Notes: generated by a model from the letters alone, not told the origin. A DNA stretch of 64,000 bases from Lutibacter citreus (GCF_003260195.1 NZ_QEIH01000013.1:50992-114991), one strand, 5' to 3'. Shown: positions 44,701 to 53,438, counted from the first letter of the stretch. Made by a program: numbers and translations.

Positions 44701-45507
44701 TATGAAAAAGGTCCGCAAGTGATAAAAAGTGAAGACACCTTTTTGGTTGGCTATGTTTTGTTTGATAAACTAGACGGTTTTGCAGAAGTTGATGTTGTAG
44801 AAAATGCGCAAGCACTATTTCAGCAGAAAATAGATTCTGGCGAATTAATTGTTCCTAAAGGAGTCAGTTATAAATTCACTGGTACTTATGAGAACCAGCT
44901 ACGAGCAGAAAAAACATTGGCAGTTGTTGTTCCATTGGCATTAGCTATCATCTTTTTAATTCTCTATTTTCAGTTTAAATCAGTAACAACATCATTAATG
45001 GTATTTACAGGAATTGCAGTTGCATTTGCAGGTGGTTTTATTATGATTTGGTTATATGGTCAAGATTGGTTTTTCAATTTTAGTCTCTTTGGTGAAAATA
45101 TGCGAGATCTTTTTAATATGAAAACCATCAATTTAAGTGTGGCTGTTTGGGTTGGTTTTATAGCTTTATTTGGTATAGCTACAGATGATGGAGTTGTAAT
45201 GGCAACCTATCTAACTCAAACTTTTAATCGTGACAAACCATCCGATAAAATGAGTATTAGAATTGCTGCTTTACAAGCTGCAGAAAAACGCATTCGTCCG
45301 TGTTTAATGACAACAGTAACTACTATTTTGGCTTTGTTACCGGTTTTAACTTCTACAGGAAAAGGAAGCGATATTATGATTCCAATGGCTATTCCAATTT
45401 TTGGAGGAATGGTGATTGATATTACCTCCTACTTTATTGTTCCCGTTTTATATAGCTGGAGAGAAGAGTTTCTTCTAAAAAGAATAGAAAACAAAAAAAT
45501 AGATTAA
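41743..45507 (+). CDS. cusA: CusA/CzcA-family HME-RND copper/silver efflux pump
   Basis: The 1254-residue RND permease has two pairs of membrane bundles and large periplasmic loops. The RND signatures GIAIAIGTMVDVGVILAENMIRHL and the C-terminal GIATDDGVVMATYL are present. The three Met of the CusA copper relay appear conserved (LLMPTSLP, LSMYENMIQYK, LIMLQTGMRAPMGIKV), which points to Cu(I)/Ag(I). It is about 200 residues longer than E. coli CusA because of extra hydrophobic segments near 540-640 and an insertion near 745-800, as in other Bacteroidota members. It exports metal with CusB and CusC. Confidence 0.95.
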   Translation: MLNKSIKFLIEHKFISVLLLVLFVSWGIVNAPFNWNTGFLPSNPVAVDAIPDIGENQQIVFTKWDGRSPQDIEDQITYPLTSSLLGIPGVKTIRSSSMFGFSSIYIIFEEDIEFYWSRSRILEKLNSLPSNLLPDGINPTLGPDATGLGQIYWYTLEGRDESGNVTGGWDLQELRSVQDFYVKYGLSSASGVSEVASIGGYVQEYQIDVNPELMRQYNIGLNQVVKAVKESNKDIGAQTLEINKVEYLVRGLGYVKSVEDIKNAVVTSQNFTPIKIKDIAKVSLGPAARRGLLDKEGAEVVGGVVIARYGANPMKVITNLKTKIEELKGGLPYKILANGRTSQLTIVPFYDRSELIVETLDTLSEALTLEILITILVIIVMVFNLRASILISGLLPVAVLMVFIAMKLFNVDANIVALSGIAIAIGTMVDVGVILAENMIRHLDEKRLQLKEDGTPFTTNEIVYNATAEVSGAILTAVLTTIISFVPVFTMIGAEGKLFRPLAFTKTMALSASLVIALFIIPPFAAYLFRKTILKNSFKHIINGTLIVAGFVIIINGYWLGIILTALGITGLLGVLGKLNKKKVNLINIIISSVAIVFLLAEYWRPLGFNRSISINLVFVTIICFIILGLFSIFRKYYGQILKWALANKLLFLMIPITVLISGVVIMKNTGKEFMPSLNEGSFLLMPTSLPHAGVEENKRILQQLDMAVASIPEVETVVGKAGRTASALDPAPLSMYENMIQYKSEYMRNSEGKRQRYKVNDDGLFELNDGRFIVNPNNAENDILKTSIPHSTGSIKRSQLIEDNNGEFFRNWRPEIKNPNDIWKEIIKVSKLPGITSAPKLQPIETRLIMLQTGMRAPMGIKVKGQDLKQIEAFGLELESLLKKVEGVKIEAVFADRIVGKPYLLIDIDREKIAHYGISIEDVQSVLKVAIGGMPLTQTVEGRERYAVRVRYPRELRGNPENIKDIYIPVEKGSPVPLSELATIRYEKGPQVIKSEDTFLVGYVLFDKLDGFAEVDVVENAQALFQQKIDSGELIVPKGVSYKFTGTYENQLRAEKTLAVVVPLALAIIFLILYFQFKSVTTSLMVFTGIAVAFAGGFIMIWLYGQDWFFNFSLFGENMRDLFNMKTINLSVAVWVGFIALFGIATDDGVVMATYLTQTFNRDKPSDKMSIRIAALQAAEKRIRPCLMTTVTTILALLPVLTSTGKGSDIMIPMAIPIFGGMVIDITSYFIVPVLYSWREEFLLKRIENKKID

Positions 45508-45518
45508 AGCCTACAGAT

Positions 45519-46760
45519 ATGAAAAACATTCACAAACAAATCAGATTAAATGGAGTCTTTCTTCTTTGCTTTCTTTTCTTTTTTATGAAAGGACATACGC
45601 AGCAATTGGATAAACTCGTTCACGAAGCTTTAGATAACAATCCCGAAATTCAAAAATTTGAATTAAAGTATCGTATTGCTTCCGAAAAAATTAACGAAGT
45701 CAATACATTACCTAATACTGAAATTAGTGCTGGTTATTATGTACTAGAACCTGAAACACGAACAGGTACACAACGTTTTAAAGTATCAGCAAAACAAATG
45801 TTACCTTGGTTTGGTACTATTACTTCAAGAGAAAATTATGTAAGCTCTTTGGCGGATACAAAATATGAAGACATTGTAATTGCAAAACGAAAATTAATGG
45901 TTTCTGTATCCCAATCTTATTATAAATTATACGTAAACAAAGCAAAACAAGCAGTTTTAGTTGAAAACAGTAAACTACTTAAAACCTATGAAAACTTAGC
46001 ATTAACAGGTATTGAAGTTGGTAAAGCATCAGCCGTAGACATTTTTAAATTACAAATACGTCAGAATGAATTGGAGCAATTAAAACAGGTTTTAGAACTG
46101 CAGTATTTAGCAGAGCAGACTGCTTTTAATAATTTGTTGAATAGAGAAAATGATATTAAGATTGATGTTGTTAATACATTATTAATGCCTTCCAAAGATT
46201 TTGAAATACCTACTAAAAATTTAGCATTGCATCCAGAATTACTGAAGTATGACAAACTATTTCAATCTGTAGAACAATCTGAATTATTAAATCAAAAAGA
46301 AAGTAATCCTTCTTTTGGTTTCGGATTAGACTATATCAATATTCAAGCAGGTTCTGATATTACTTTTAGTGAAAAAGGAAAAGACATTTTAATGCCAACA
46401 ATATCATTATCTATTCCCATTTTTAGTAAGAAATACAAATCGAAAACCAAACAAAACAAATTACAACAGCAAGAAATTAAAGCGCAAAAGAAAGACCGTT
46501 TAAATATCTTAGAAACACTTTTAGAAAAAGCAATTAACGATAGAATTTCAGCCAGAATAAGTTATAACACACAATTAAAAAACCTAAAGAAAGCTAAAGA
46601 TGCTGAGGGTATTTTAATCAGAAGCTATGAAACAGGAACTATTGATTTTAATGACGTTTTAGATATTCAAGAATTACAATTAAAGTTTCAAATGAATCAA
46701 ATTGAAGCGATAAAAAACTATTATATTCAAACAACTAGTATTAATTATTTAATTAAGTAA
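45519..46760 (+). CDS. TolC/CusC-family outer membrane efflux protein
   Basis: A 413-residue outer membrane factor with an N-terminal signal peptide (about 10-28, cleavage after GHTQ) and two helical hairpin repeats. Typical segments are ALDNNPEIQKFELKYRIASEKI, YKLYVNKAKQAVL, GIEVGKASAVDIFKLQIRQNELEQ and RSYETGTIDFNDVLDIQELQLKFQ. It supplies the exit duct for the CusA pump. It begins 11 bp after cusA. No lipid-attachment Cys is visible, unlike E. coli CusC. Confidence 0.9.
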   Translation: MKNIHKQIRLNGVFLLCFLFFFMKGHTQQLDKLVHEALDNNPEIQKFELKYRIASEKINEVNTLPNTEISAGYYVLEPETRTGTQRFKVSAKQMLPWFGTITSRENYVSSLADTKYEDIVIAKRKLMVSVSQSYYKLYVNKAKQAVLVENSKLLKTYENLALTGIEVGKASAVDIFKLQIRQNELEQLKQVLELQYLAEQTAFNNLLNRENDIKIDVVNTLLMPSKDFEIPTKNLALHPELLKYDKLFQSVEQSELLNQKESNPSFGFGLDYINIQAGSDITFSEKGKDILMPTISLSIPIFSKKYKSKTKQNKLQQQEIKAQKKDRLNILETLLEKAINDRISARISYNTQLKNLKKAKDAEGILIRSYETGTIDFNDVLDIQELQLKFQMNQIEAIKNYYIQTTSINYLIK

Positions 46761-46761
46761 A

Positions 46762-47319
46762 ATGGCACATACATTAATAATAAAAAATATGGTTTGTGCT
46801 AGATGCAAAACAACAATTATAGAATTACTAACTAACAAAAATCTAGAGATTGAATCTATAGAATTAGGAAAGGTTGTTGTAAAAAACGACCTTAAAAACA
46901 ACTATAATACCATTAAAAATGAGCTCAAAAAGTTAGGTTTTGAACTTATTAAAGATGAAACTAAAGTATTAATTGAAAAGATTAAATTAATTGTAATTCA
47001 GTGTATTTTAGAAAATAATACAGATCATATTATTTCAAAAATAACAAAAGAGATAGGCAAAAATGATTCAACAATTAGTAAGCTTTTTAGTAAATCAGAA
47101 GGTATTACACTTGAGAAATATATCATCAATTTAAAAATTGAAAAAGTAAAAGAGTACATACAATTGAATCAATTAAATTTTTCTGAAATAGCATACAATC
47201 TAAATTATAATAATAGCAGCCATTTGGCAAAACAGTTTAAAACAATAACCGGAATGTCAATGTCTGTATATCGAAAATCACAAGATTGGGATAGAAAAGA
47301 ATTAGACCAAATTGTATAA
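46762..47319 (+). CDS. HMA-domain/AraC-type fusion regulator
   Basis: The 185-residue protein starts with a heavy-metal-associated-like domain (about 1-70; KNMVCARCKTTIIELL with a CxxC pair at residues 14 and 17) and continues into an AraC double helix-turn-helix (ISKITKEIGKNDSTISKLFSKSEGITLEKYIINLKIEK; NFSEIAYNLNYNNSSHLAKQFKTITGMSMSVYRKS). The HMA unit would bind Cu(I) or Ag(I) directly and so make this a metal-responsive activator of the surrounding genes. It lies between the CusC and CopA genes in the same operon, implying autoregulation. Confidence 0.85.
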   Translation: MAHTLIIKNMVCARCKTTIIELLTNKNLEIESIELGKVVVKNDLKNNYNTIKNELKKLGFELIKDETKVLIEKIKLIVIQCILENNTDHIISKITKEIGKNDSTISKLFSKSEGITLEKYIINLKIEKVKEYIQLNQLNFSEIAYNLNYNNSSHLAKQFKTITGMSMSVYRKSQDWDRKELDQIV

Positions 47320-47394
47320 AATAAAACCAAAATTAGGAAAACTTATTTTTTAAAACAGAGATACATTTGTTTATAAAATATAAAGAAATTTAAA

Positions 47395-49896
47395 ATGAAA
47401 CATACATATCATATTCACGGTATGACTTGCAACGGTTGTCGCGGTCATGTTGAAAAAACTCTATCAAAGATTGTGGGAGTTTCAAAAGCTACTGTCAATT
47501 TAGAAAAGGCCAATGCTGTGATTGAGATGGAAACAAATATTCCAATAGAGAAATTTCAAGAAGCATTGCAAAATGATGGCGGTAGTTATAGTATTCATAA
47601 ATTAGGAGAACATCACCATCATACATCAATTAAAAAAGAAGCAAAGCCAAAAGGAAAAGGAACCGGAACATTTTATTGTCCAATGCATTGTGAAGGTGAT
47701 AAAACCTATAACAAACCAGGCGATTGTCCGGTTTGTGGAATGGATTTAGTAGAGGAACAAAATCTATCTATTAATACATCAGAACAATGGACATGCTCAA
47801 TGCATCCAGAAGTTATAAAAGACACATCTGGTGCCTGTCCTATTTGCGGAATGGATTTAGTACCTATGAAGCCAGATATTTCAGCTGAAGAAAAAACATA
47901 TAAAAAGTTATTGAAAAAATTTCAAATTTCGGTTCTATTCACATTTCCAATATTTTTAATAGCAATGAGCGAAATGTTACCTAACAATCCGCTATACAAT
48001 GTTATGGAACAAAAAATGTGGAATTGGGTTCAGTTTATACTAAGTCTTCCAGTAGTGTTTTATACTACATGGATGTTTTTTGAGCGTGCTTACAGAAGTA
48101 TTAAAACATGGAACCTAAATATGTTTACACTGATAGGAATTGGAGCTGGTGTATCTTGGTTATTTTCTGTATTTGGAATGTTTTTTCCTGAAATATTCCC
48201 CAGTCAGTTTAAAACAGCATCTAATGCTGTACATGTTTATTTTGAAGCAGCAACTGTTATTTTAACTCTTGTACTACTAGGACAATTATTAGAAGCACGT
48301 GCACATAGTAAAACAAATTCAGCAGTAAAAGAATTACTAAAATTATCACCTAATAAAGCAATAAAAATTATAAATGGAATAGACGTTGAAGTTAGTATTG
48401 ATAAGATTGAGTTACATAATATTTTAAAAGTAAAACCAGGCGATAAAATTCCTGTAGATGGTGTTATAACACAAGGAAATACAACTATTAATGAATCCAT
48501 GATTACAGGAGAACCTCTTCCCGTAAACAAACAAAAAGGTGATAAAGTAAGCGGTGGTACTATAAATGGAAATCAATCTTTTTTAATGAAAGCTGAAAAA
48601 ATTGGTAGTGACACCCTACTCTCTCAAATTATTCAGATGGTGAATGACGCTAGTAGAAGTCGTGCGCCAATTCAGAATTTAGCAGATAAAGTCTCAGGAT
48701 ATTTTGTTCCAATAGTTGTATTAATTTCGCTAATAACATTTGGAATTTGGGCTATTTGGGGGCCAGATCCAGTTTATGTTTACGCGTTTGTAAATGCCAT
48801 TGCTGTATTAATAATTGCGTGTCCTTGTGCTTTAGGATTAGCTACGCCAATGTCTATAATGGTTGGTGTTGGTAAAGGTGCGCAAAATGGTGTATTGATT
48901 AAAAATGCAGAAGCACTAGAAAAAATGAACAAGGTAAACACACTAATTATTGATAAAACCGGAACCATAACCGAAGGAAAACCAACAGTAGAAAAAACAG
49001 CCTCATTCAATGCTATTTTAAGCAATAATGAAATACTTCAATACATTGTTTCTTTAAATAGTAATAGCGAACATCCCTTAGCTGAAGCCACCGTAAAATT
49101 TGGTAAAGATCAAAATATAGATATTTTAAAATCTAATGAATTTGCTTCCGTTACAGGTAAAGGAGTTGAAGCTACTATAAATGGTAAAAAAGTAGCCCTA
49201 GGAAATCCCCAAATGATGAGTTATGCGAATGCTAAAATCACTTCGCAAATGGAACTAGAAGCAAAAACCTATCAAAAACAAGGTAAAACAGTTTCTTATC
49301 TATCTGTAGATAAAACAGTAGTTGGTTATGTAGTTATTGAAGATAAAATCAAAAAAACGAGTGCAAAAGCTATTAAAATTCTTCAAGATAAAGGTATTTC
49401 AGTAATAATGCTTACTGGCGATAATTACGATACTGCACAAGCTGTAGCAACTGAATTGAATCTTACCAGTTTTAAAGCTAGTATGTTACCTGAAAATAAA
49501 TTACAAGAAGTAACAGATTTACAACAAAAAGGAAAAGTAATTGCTATGGCTGGAGACGGAATTAATGATGCACCTGCACTGGCTAAAAGCGATGTTGGTA
49601 TTGCAATGGGAACGGGAACTGATGTGGCAATTGAAAGCGCAATGATTACTTTGGTAAAGGGAGATTTACATGGAATTGTAAAAGCGCAACATTTAAGCAA
49701 AGAAGTAATGAAAAACATTAAGCAAAACCTATTTTTCGCCTTAATTTATAATACTATAGGAATACCAATTGCAGCAGGTGTATTATTTCCATATTTCGGA
49801 ATTTTATTATCACCAATGATTGCTGCTTTAGCAATGAGTTTTAGCTCAGTTTCTGTTATTTCTAATGCATTACGATTAAAAAGAATTAAAATATAA
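47395..49896 (+). CDS. copA: copper-translocating P1B-type ATPase with HMA and two HMBD modules
   Basis: The 833-residue pump has an N-terminal HMA domain (GMTCNGCRGH), a His stretch, then two heavy-metal-binding modules (FYCPMHCEGDK...CPVCGMDL; WTCSMHPEV...CPICGMDL). The membrane core carries the CPC motif (IACPCALGLATP), actuator TGEP, phosphorylation loop DKTGTITEG, the SEHPLAEA His-Pro motif, MLTGDN and GDGINDAPALAKSDVG. It moves Cu(I)/Ag(I) from cytosol to periplasm, where CusBCA can take it. It is 75 bp after the regulator gene and 4 bp before cusB. Confidence 0.96.
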   Translation: MKHTYHIHGMTCNGCRGHVEKTLSKIVGVSKATVNLEKANAVIEMETNIPIEKFQEALQNDGGSYSIHKLGEHHHHTSIKKEAKPKGKGTGTFYCPMHCEGDKTYNKPGDCPVCGMDLVEEQNLSINTSEQWTCSMHPEVIKDTSGACPICGMDLVPMKPDISAEEKTYKKLLKKFQISVLFTFPIFLIAMSEMLPNNPLYNVMEQKMWNWVQFILSLPVVFYTTWMFFERAYRSIKTWNLNMFTLIGIGAGVSWLFSVFGMFFPEIFPSQFKTASNAVHVYFEAATVILTLVLLGQLLEARAHSKTNSAVKELLKLSPNKAIKIINGIDVEVSIDKIELHNILKVKPGDKIPVDGVITQGNTTINESMITGEPLPVNKQKGDKVSGGTINGNQSFLMKAEKIGSDTLLSQIIQMVNDASRSRAPIQNLADKVSGYFVPIVVLISLITFGIWAIWGPDPVYVYAFVNAIAVLIIACPCALGLATPMSIMVGVGKGAQNGVLIKNAEALEKMNKVNTLIIDKTGTITEGKPTVEKTASFNAILSNNEILQYIVSLNSNSEHPLAEATVKFGKDQNIDILKSNEFASVTGKGVEATINGKKVALGNPQMMSYANAKITSQMELEAKTYQKQGKTVSYLSVDKTVVGYVVIEDKIKKTSAKAIKILQDKGISVIMLTGDNYDTAQAVATELNLTSFKASMLPENKLQEVTDLQQKGKVIAMAGDGINDAPALAKSDVGIAMGTGTDVAIESAMITLVKGDLHGIVKAQHLSKEVMKNIKQNLFFALIYNTIGIPIAAGVLFPYFGILLSPMIAALAMSFSSVSVISNALRLKRIKI

Positions 49897-49900
49897 AAAA

Positions 49901-51673
49901 ATGAAAAAATATATCATTTATATTGGAATATTAGTAATTGGACTATTGCTTGGCAAGATATTTTTTGGAGGTTCATCACATACAGAAGTGGAACACAAAC
50001 ATAATGCTCAAACAGAAACTAATGAGATGTGGACCTGTTCCATGCATCCACAAATTATGCAAACTGAACCAGGAGCCTGCCCTATTTGCGGAATGGATTT
50101 AATCCCTGTAAAAAGTAATAATGAAGGTTTATTAGCAGATCAATTTCAGCTATCAGAAAATGCACTAGCATTAGCAAATATACAAACATCTATTGTAGGT
50201 AAAACCCTCACTAATGAAGGTACAGGGTTTATTTTATCTGGAAAAATTACAGAGAATGAAAATGAAACGGCAACCATGCCAGCGCATTTTGATGGTAGAA
50301 TAGAAAAATTGTATGTAAACTCATTAGGTGAACATGTTAAAAAAGGACAAGCGATTGCGCAAATATATTCACCAGAACTTATTGCAGCCCAACAAGAATT
50401 AATTACAACTTATAAATTAAGAACATCACAACCTCAACTATACAATGCTGTTAAAAATAAGTTTAAGAACTGGATGATTCATGATGCTCAATTAAATACA
50501 ATTGAACAAACTGGAAAAGTAAAAACCCAATTTACTATTTACTCTCATGTCTCAGGTGTGGTTACGGAAATTTTAATAAATGAAGGTTCTCATATTATGG
50601 ATGGAAAACCAATATTTAAAGTTTCAAATTTAAAAACAGTTTGGGCAAATTTTGATGTGTTTGAAAATCAAATTAGCCAATTTAAAAAAGGCCAAGATAT
50701 TATAGTAACAACTAACGCATATCCCAATAAAGAGTTTAAAGGTAAAGTAGATTTTATAGATCCTATTTTAGATACCAAAACAAGAACTGTAAAATTAAGA
50801 GTTGAACTTAATAATAAAGAAGATCTATTTAAACCAGGAATGTTTGTTGAAGGAAAAGTTAAAGGCGTTTCTTCTTTAAATAATGAACATGTATTAACAA
50901 TACCATCATCTTCTGTTTTATGGACAGGAAAACGCTCTGTGGTGTATCTAAAAGCTAATCCAAAACAACCAGTTTTTGAAATGCGAGAAATTGAATTAGG
51001 AAATCAAATAGGCAGTAATTATCAAGTTTTGGAAGGATTAAATAATGGTGATGAAATTGTAACCAACGGAACCTTTACAATAGATGCTGAAGCCCAATTG
51101 CAAGGAAAAAAATCCATGATGAACAAAGAAGGTGGCAAAACAACTACCGGACATGAAGGACATCTTAAAATGATGGTTAATGCTTCAGAAAATGAAAAAC
51201 CTATAATTAAAAATGAAAGACTAAAAGTACCTAGGGAATTTCAAAATCAACTAAAAAAAGTTTTTGAATCCTATATTAAATTAAAAGATGGTTTAGTTGA
51301 TGAAAATTCAATAAAAATAATAGAAGGATCTAACAATTTACTCGTAAATTTAACTCAAGTAAATATGAAATTATTAAATAATAATGCACATAATTATTGG
51401 ATGACTCTAGAAAAAGAAATAATAGCATCAACAACTTCAATTTCTAAAACATCTGACATTAAAATGCAAAGAAGTTATTTCAAATATCTTTCAGAAAATT
51501 TAACTATAGCTGTTAATTTGTTTGGAGTAAATGAAAAAATTTATAATCAATTCTGCCCAATGGCTGATAAAAACAAAGGTGCATATTGGTTAAGTAAAGA
51601 AAAGGAAATATTTAACCCGTATTTTGGTGATGCAATGCTAAAATGTGGAGAAGTTAAACAAATAATAGAATAA
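49901..51673 (+). CDS. cusB: CusB-type periplasmic adaptor with HMBD and DUF3347 domains
   Basis: The 590-residue adaptor has an N-terminal anchor (about 3-22), an HMBD (WTCSMHPQIM...CPICGMDL, about 44-70) and the RND adaptor core (DGRIEKLYVNSLGEHVKKGQAIAQIYSPEL barrel-sandwich half). The other half (YSHVSGVVTEILINEGSHIMDGKPIFKVSNLKTVWANFDVFE) and a beta-barrel follow. A C-terminal DUF3347 (about 440-590, ending CPMADKNKGAYWLSKEKEIFNPYFGDAMLKCGEV) adds another Cys pair. It links CusA to CusC and gates metal entry. Confidence 0.94.
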   Translation: MKKYIIYIGILVIGLLLGKIFFGGSSHTEVEHKHNAQTETNEMWTCSMHPQIMQTEPGACPICGMDLIPVKSNNEGLLADQFQLSENALALANIQTSIVGKTLTNEGTGFILSGKITENENETATMPAHFDGRIEKLYVNSLGEHVKKGQAIAQIYSPELIAAQQELITTYKLRTSQPQLYNAVKNKFKNWMIHDAQLNTIEQTGKVKTQFTIYSHVSGVVTEILINEGSHIMDGKPIFKVSNLKTVWANFDVFENQISQFKKGQDIIVTTNAYPNKEFKGKVDFIDPILDTKTRTVKLRVELNNKEDLFKPGMFVEGKVKGVSSLNNEHVLTIPSSSVLWTGKRSVVYLKANPKQPVFEMREIELGNQIGSNYQVLEGLNNGDEIVTNGTFTIDAEAQLQGKKSMMNKEGGKTTTGHEGHLKMMVNASENEKPIIKNERLKVPREFQNQLKKVFESYIKLKDGLVDENSIKIIEGSNNLLVNLTQVNMKLLNNNAHNYWMTLEKEIIASTTSISKTSDIKMQRSYFKYLSENLTIAVNLFGVNEKIYNQFCPMADKNKGAYWLSKEKEIFNPYFGDAMLKCGEVKQIIE

Positions 51674-51691
51674 TCTTAAAATTTTTAAAGG

Positions 51692-51946
51692 ATGAAGACA
51701 GTATTTATTAGTATAGCTATAATAGCTCTCATTGTTTTAACAGGTTGTAAAACTGATGTGAAAAAAGACAAAGAACCGGTTAAAACTGAAGAAAAAATGG
51801 AAACCGTTACTATGGAGGTTTATCAATGCCCTATGGATTGCGAAAAAGGTAAAACATATGAAAAACCTGGCAGTTGTCCAGTTTGTAAAATGGATTTAAA
51901 AAAGGTTAAAAAAAATACTGAAGATCATTCAGATCACAATCATTAA
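51692..51946 (+). CDS. small HMBD lipoprotein
   Basis: An 84-residue lipoprotein with lipobox LTGCKTDVKKDK (Cys19), followed by one HMBD module (YQCPMDCEKGKTYEKPGSCPVCKMDLKKV) and a His-rich tail (DHSDHNH). It is the third consecutive gene with this metal module and probably buffers or passes Cu(I)/Ag(I) at the periplasmic face. It closes the operon at a terminator 10 bp downstream. Confidence 0.88.
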   Translation: MKTVFISIAIIALIVLTGCKTDVKKDKEPVKTEEKMETVTMEVYQCPMDCEKGKTYEKPGSCPVCKMDLKKVKKNTEDHSDHNH

Positions 51947-51955
51947 TAAAATAAT

Positions 51956-51978
51956 AAAAGCCCTTAATTGGGCTTTTT
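51956..51978 (+). terminator. terminator of the copper operon
   Basis: AAAAGCCC at 51956-51963 pairs with GGGCTTTT at 51970-51977 around a 6-nt loop, followed by T. Confidence 0.85.
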
Positions 51979-52322
51979 AATTTAAATAAAAATCTTTTAA
52001 ATAATTCTTATTCAATAACTTAAAACACTTTACCTAATTCAAAAATATAAGATTGATTAAAAATTACTAATGCAAACAAAATACTAAAGTAAATAAGAAG
52101 TGAAATTTACTTAATCTTTTAATAAAATACCTTTATCCTTCTTTACTTCTAAACTATTAGGAAAGCTTTTACATATTTATATATAACAAAAGCCAAAGTA
52201 CAAACTGAAGTTTACAATTTAGTAAAACCTGCTCCTCCTTTTCAATATCCTTCATTAATTAATATGTTTTATACGCAATGATAATTTTAGGTTTTAAACA
52301 TTAATTCAAACATATTTTTATT
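51979..52322. other. 344-bp AT-rich gap
   Basis: Lies between the copper operon terminator and the riboswitch promoter. I see no open frame, hairpin or recognisable site here. Confidence 0.5.
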
Positions 52323-52330
52323 TACTTTTG
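52323..52330 (+). promoter_or_regulatory. -7 box of the thiamin operon
   Basis: TACTTTTG is a perfect TAnnTTTG element. It lies 13 bp before the TPP riboswitch, so transcription should start just upstream of the aptamer. Confidence 0.65.
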
Positions 52331-52342
52331 TTAATATAACTA

Positions 52343-52425
52343 TTAGGGGTGCCTTAAAAATTACAGGCTGAGAATATACCCTTGAACCTGAAATGTATAA
52401 TTACATCGTAGGGAAATGGTTTCTG
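52343..52425 (+). promoter_or_regulatory. TPP riboswitch (THI element)
   Basis: The conserved thi-box blocks are present in order: AGGGGTGCC, ACAGGCTGAGA, ACCCTTGAACCTGA and CGTAGGGAAATGG. The variable arm is short (AATGTATAATTACATCG). An intrinsic terminator follows 28 nt downstream, so TPP binding should cause premature termination before thiM. The promoter TACTTTTG is correctly placed upstream. Confidence 0.96.
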
Positions 52426-52452
52426 ATATTAAAAATATAATTATTTTTATAT

Positions 52453-52485
52453 AAGCCGTTTCGTTTCATACGAAGCGGCTTTTTT
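52453..52485 (+). terminator. riboswitch expression-platform terminator
   Basis: AAGCCGTTTCGT at 52453-52464 pairs with ACGAAGCGGCTT at 52470-52481 (one G-U pair), followed by T. It lies between the TPP aptamer and thiM. Confidence 0.85.
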
Positions 52486-52497
52486 AATTTAAACTAA

Positions 52498-52566
52498 ATG
52501 AATAACAAAAGTAATTTTAATAAAAATGCAAGTGAATATACTTCAGCCTTTTTTCGAAAATATTAA
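52498..52566 (+). CDS. possible 22-codon ORF between riboswitch and thiM
   Basis: ATG at 52498 opens MNNKSNFNKNASEYTSAFFRKY and ends TAA, 13 bp after the terminator T tract. It is unrecognised and its composition is ordinary for AT-rich noncoding DNA. It may be a leader peptide, a vestige of a lost thiamin gene or chance. Confidence 0.25.
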   Translation: MNNKSNFNKNASEYTSAFFRKY

Positions 52567-52640
52567 CTTAAAAAGATTTAAAGCAAATTTAGTCTCACAC
52601 TTAATAAAACATCCACTTTATTCTAATAAAAAATAAACCT

Positions 52641-53438
52641 ATGATAACAAAAAATCAAATTATTGAAGCATTACAAAAAGTACGAGAAAAATCGCCTTTA
52701 GTGCATAACATTACTAATTATGTAGTAATGAACAACACCGCCAACGCTCTTCTTGCTATTGGAGCATCTCCCGTAATGGCACATGCTATTAACGAAGTTG
52801 AAGATATGGTGGGCATAGCTTCAGCTTTAGTTATTAATATGGGAACGCTTAGTGATAAATGGGTAGAAGCTATGATTTTAGCAGGAAAAAAAGCAACAGA
52901 GAATTCAACTCCTGTTATTTTTGACCCTGTTGGTGTTGGAGCAACTGAGTATAGAAATAAAGTTGCTAAACAAATTATAGAAAAATGTAAACCTAATATT
53001 ATCAGAGGAAATGCATCTGAAATAATGGCCTTATACAATACCAATGTTAAAACAAAAGGAGTTGACAGTACATTATCATCTAATGCAGCTCTCGATTCTG
53101 CTAAATTATTAGCTAAATCTACTAATTCCATTGTTGTTATAAGCGGTGAAATTGATTATATAACTGATGGTGTAAAAGTAGTTACTATTGGAAACGGAGA
53201 TGTTATTATGGCAAAAGTAACGGGTATGGGATGTACAGCTACCGCTATGTGTGGTGCATTTGCCGGAACAATAGACAATTTATTTAATGCAACTGCAAGT
53301 GCTATGGCCATAATGGGTATTGCAGGTGAAATAGCGGCAAAACAATCAAAAGGCCCAGGTACTATGCAAACAAACTTTTTAGATACACTTTACAATCTAA
53401 AAGATACTGATATAACAAATATGTTTCGATATGAATAA
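52641..53438 (+). CDS. thiM: hydroxyethylthiazole kinase ThiM
   Basis: A 265-residue ribokinase-like kinase with the ThiM landmarks: SPLVHNITNYVVMNNTANALLAIGASPVMAHA near the start, PVIFDPVGVGATEYR, NIIRGNASEIMAL, and the active-site MGCTATAMCGAFAG. It phosphorylates the thiazole alcohol salvaged from thiamin breakdown. It is the first gene under the TPP riboswitch and overlaps tenA by 8 bp, so a five-gene salvage operon starts here. Confidence 0.96.
   Translation: MITKNQIIEALQKVREKSPLVHNITNYVVMNNTANALLAIGASPVMAHAINEVEDMVGIASALVINMGTLSDKWVEAMILAGKKATENSTPVIFDPVGVGATEYRNKVAKQIIEKCKPNIIRGNASEIMALYNTNVKTKGVDSTLSSNAALDSAKLLAKSTNSIVVISGEIDYITDGVKVVTIGNGDVIMAKVTGMGCTATAMCGAFAGTIDNLFNATASAMAIMGIAGEIAAKQSKGPGTMQTNFLDTLYNLKDTDITNMFRYE

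Noticed and set aside
42501..49718. Long minus-strand frames opposite cusA and copA
   Set aside because: These are antisense shadows of strongly coding genes with complete motif sets and show low-complexity composition.
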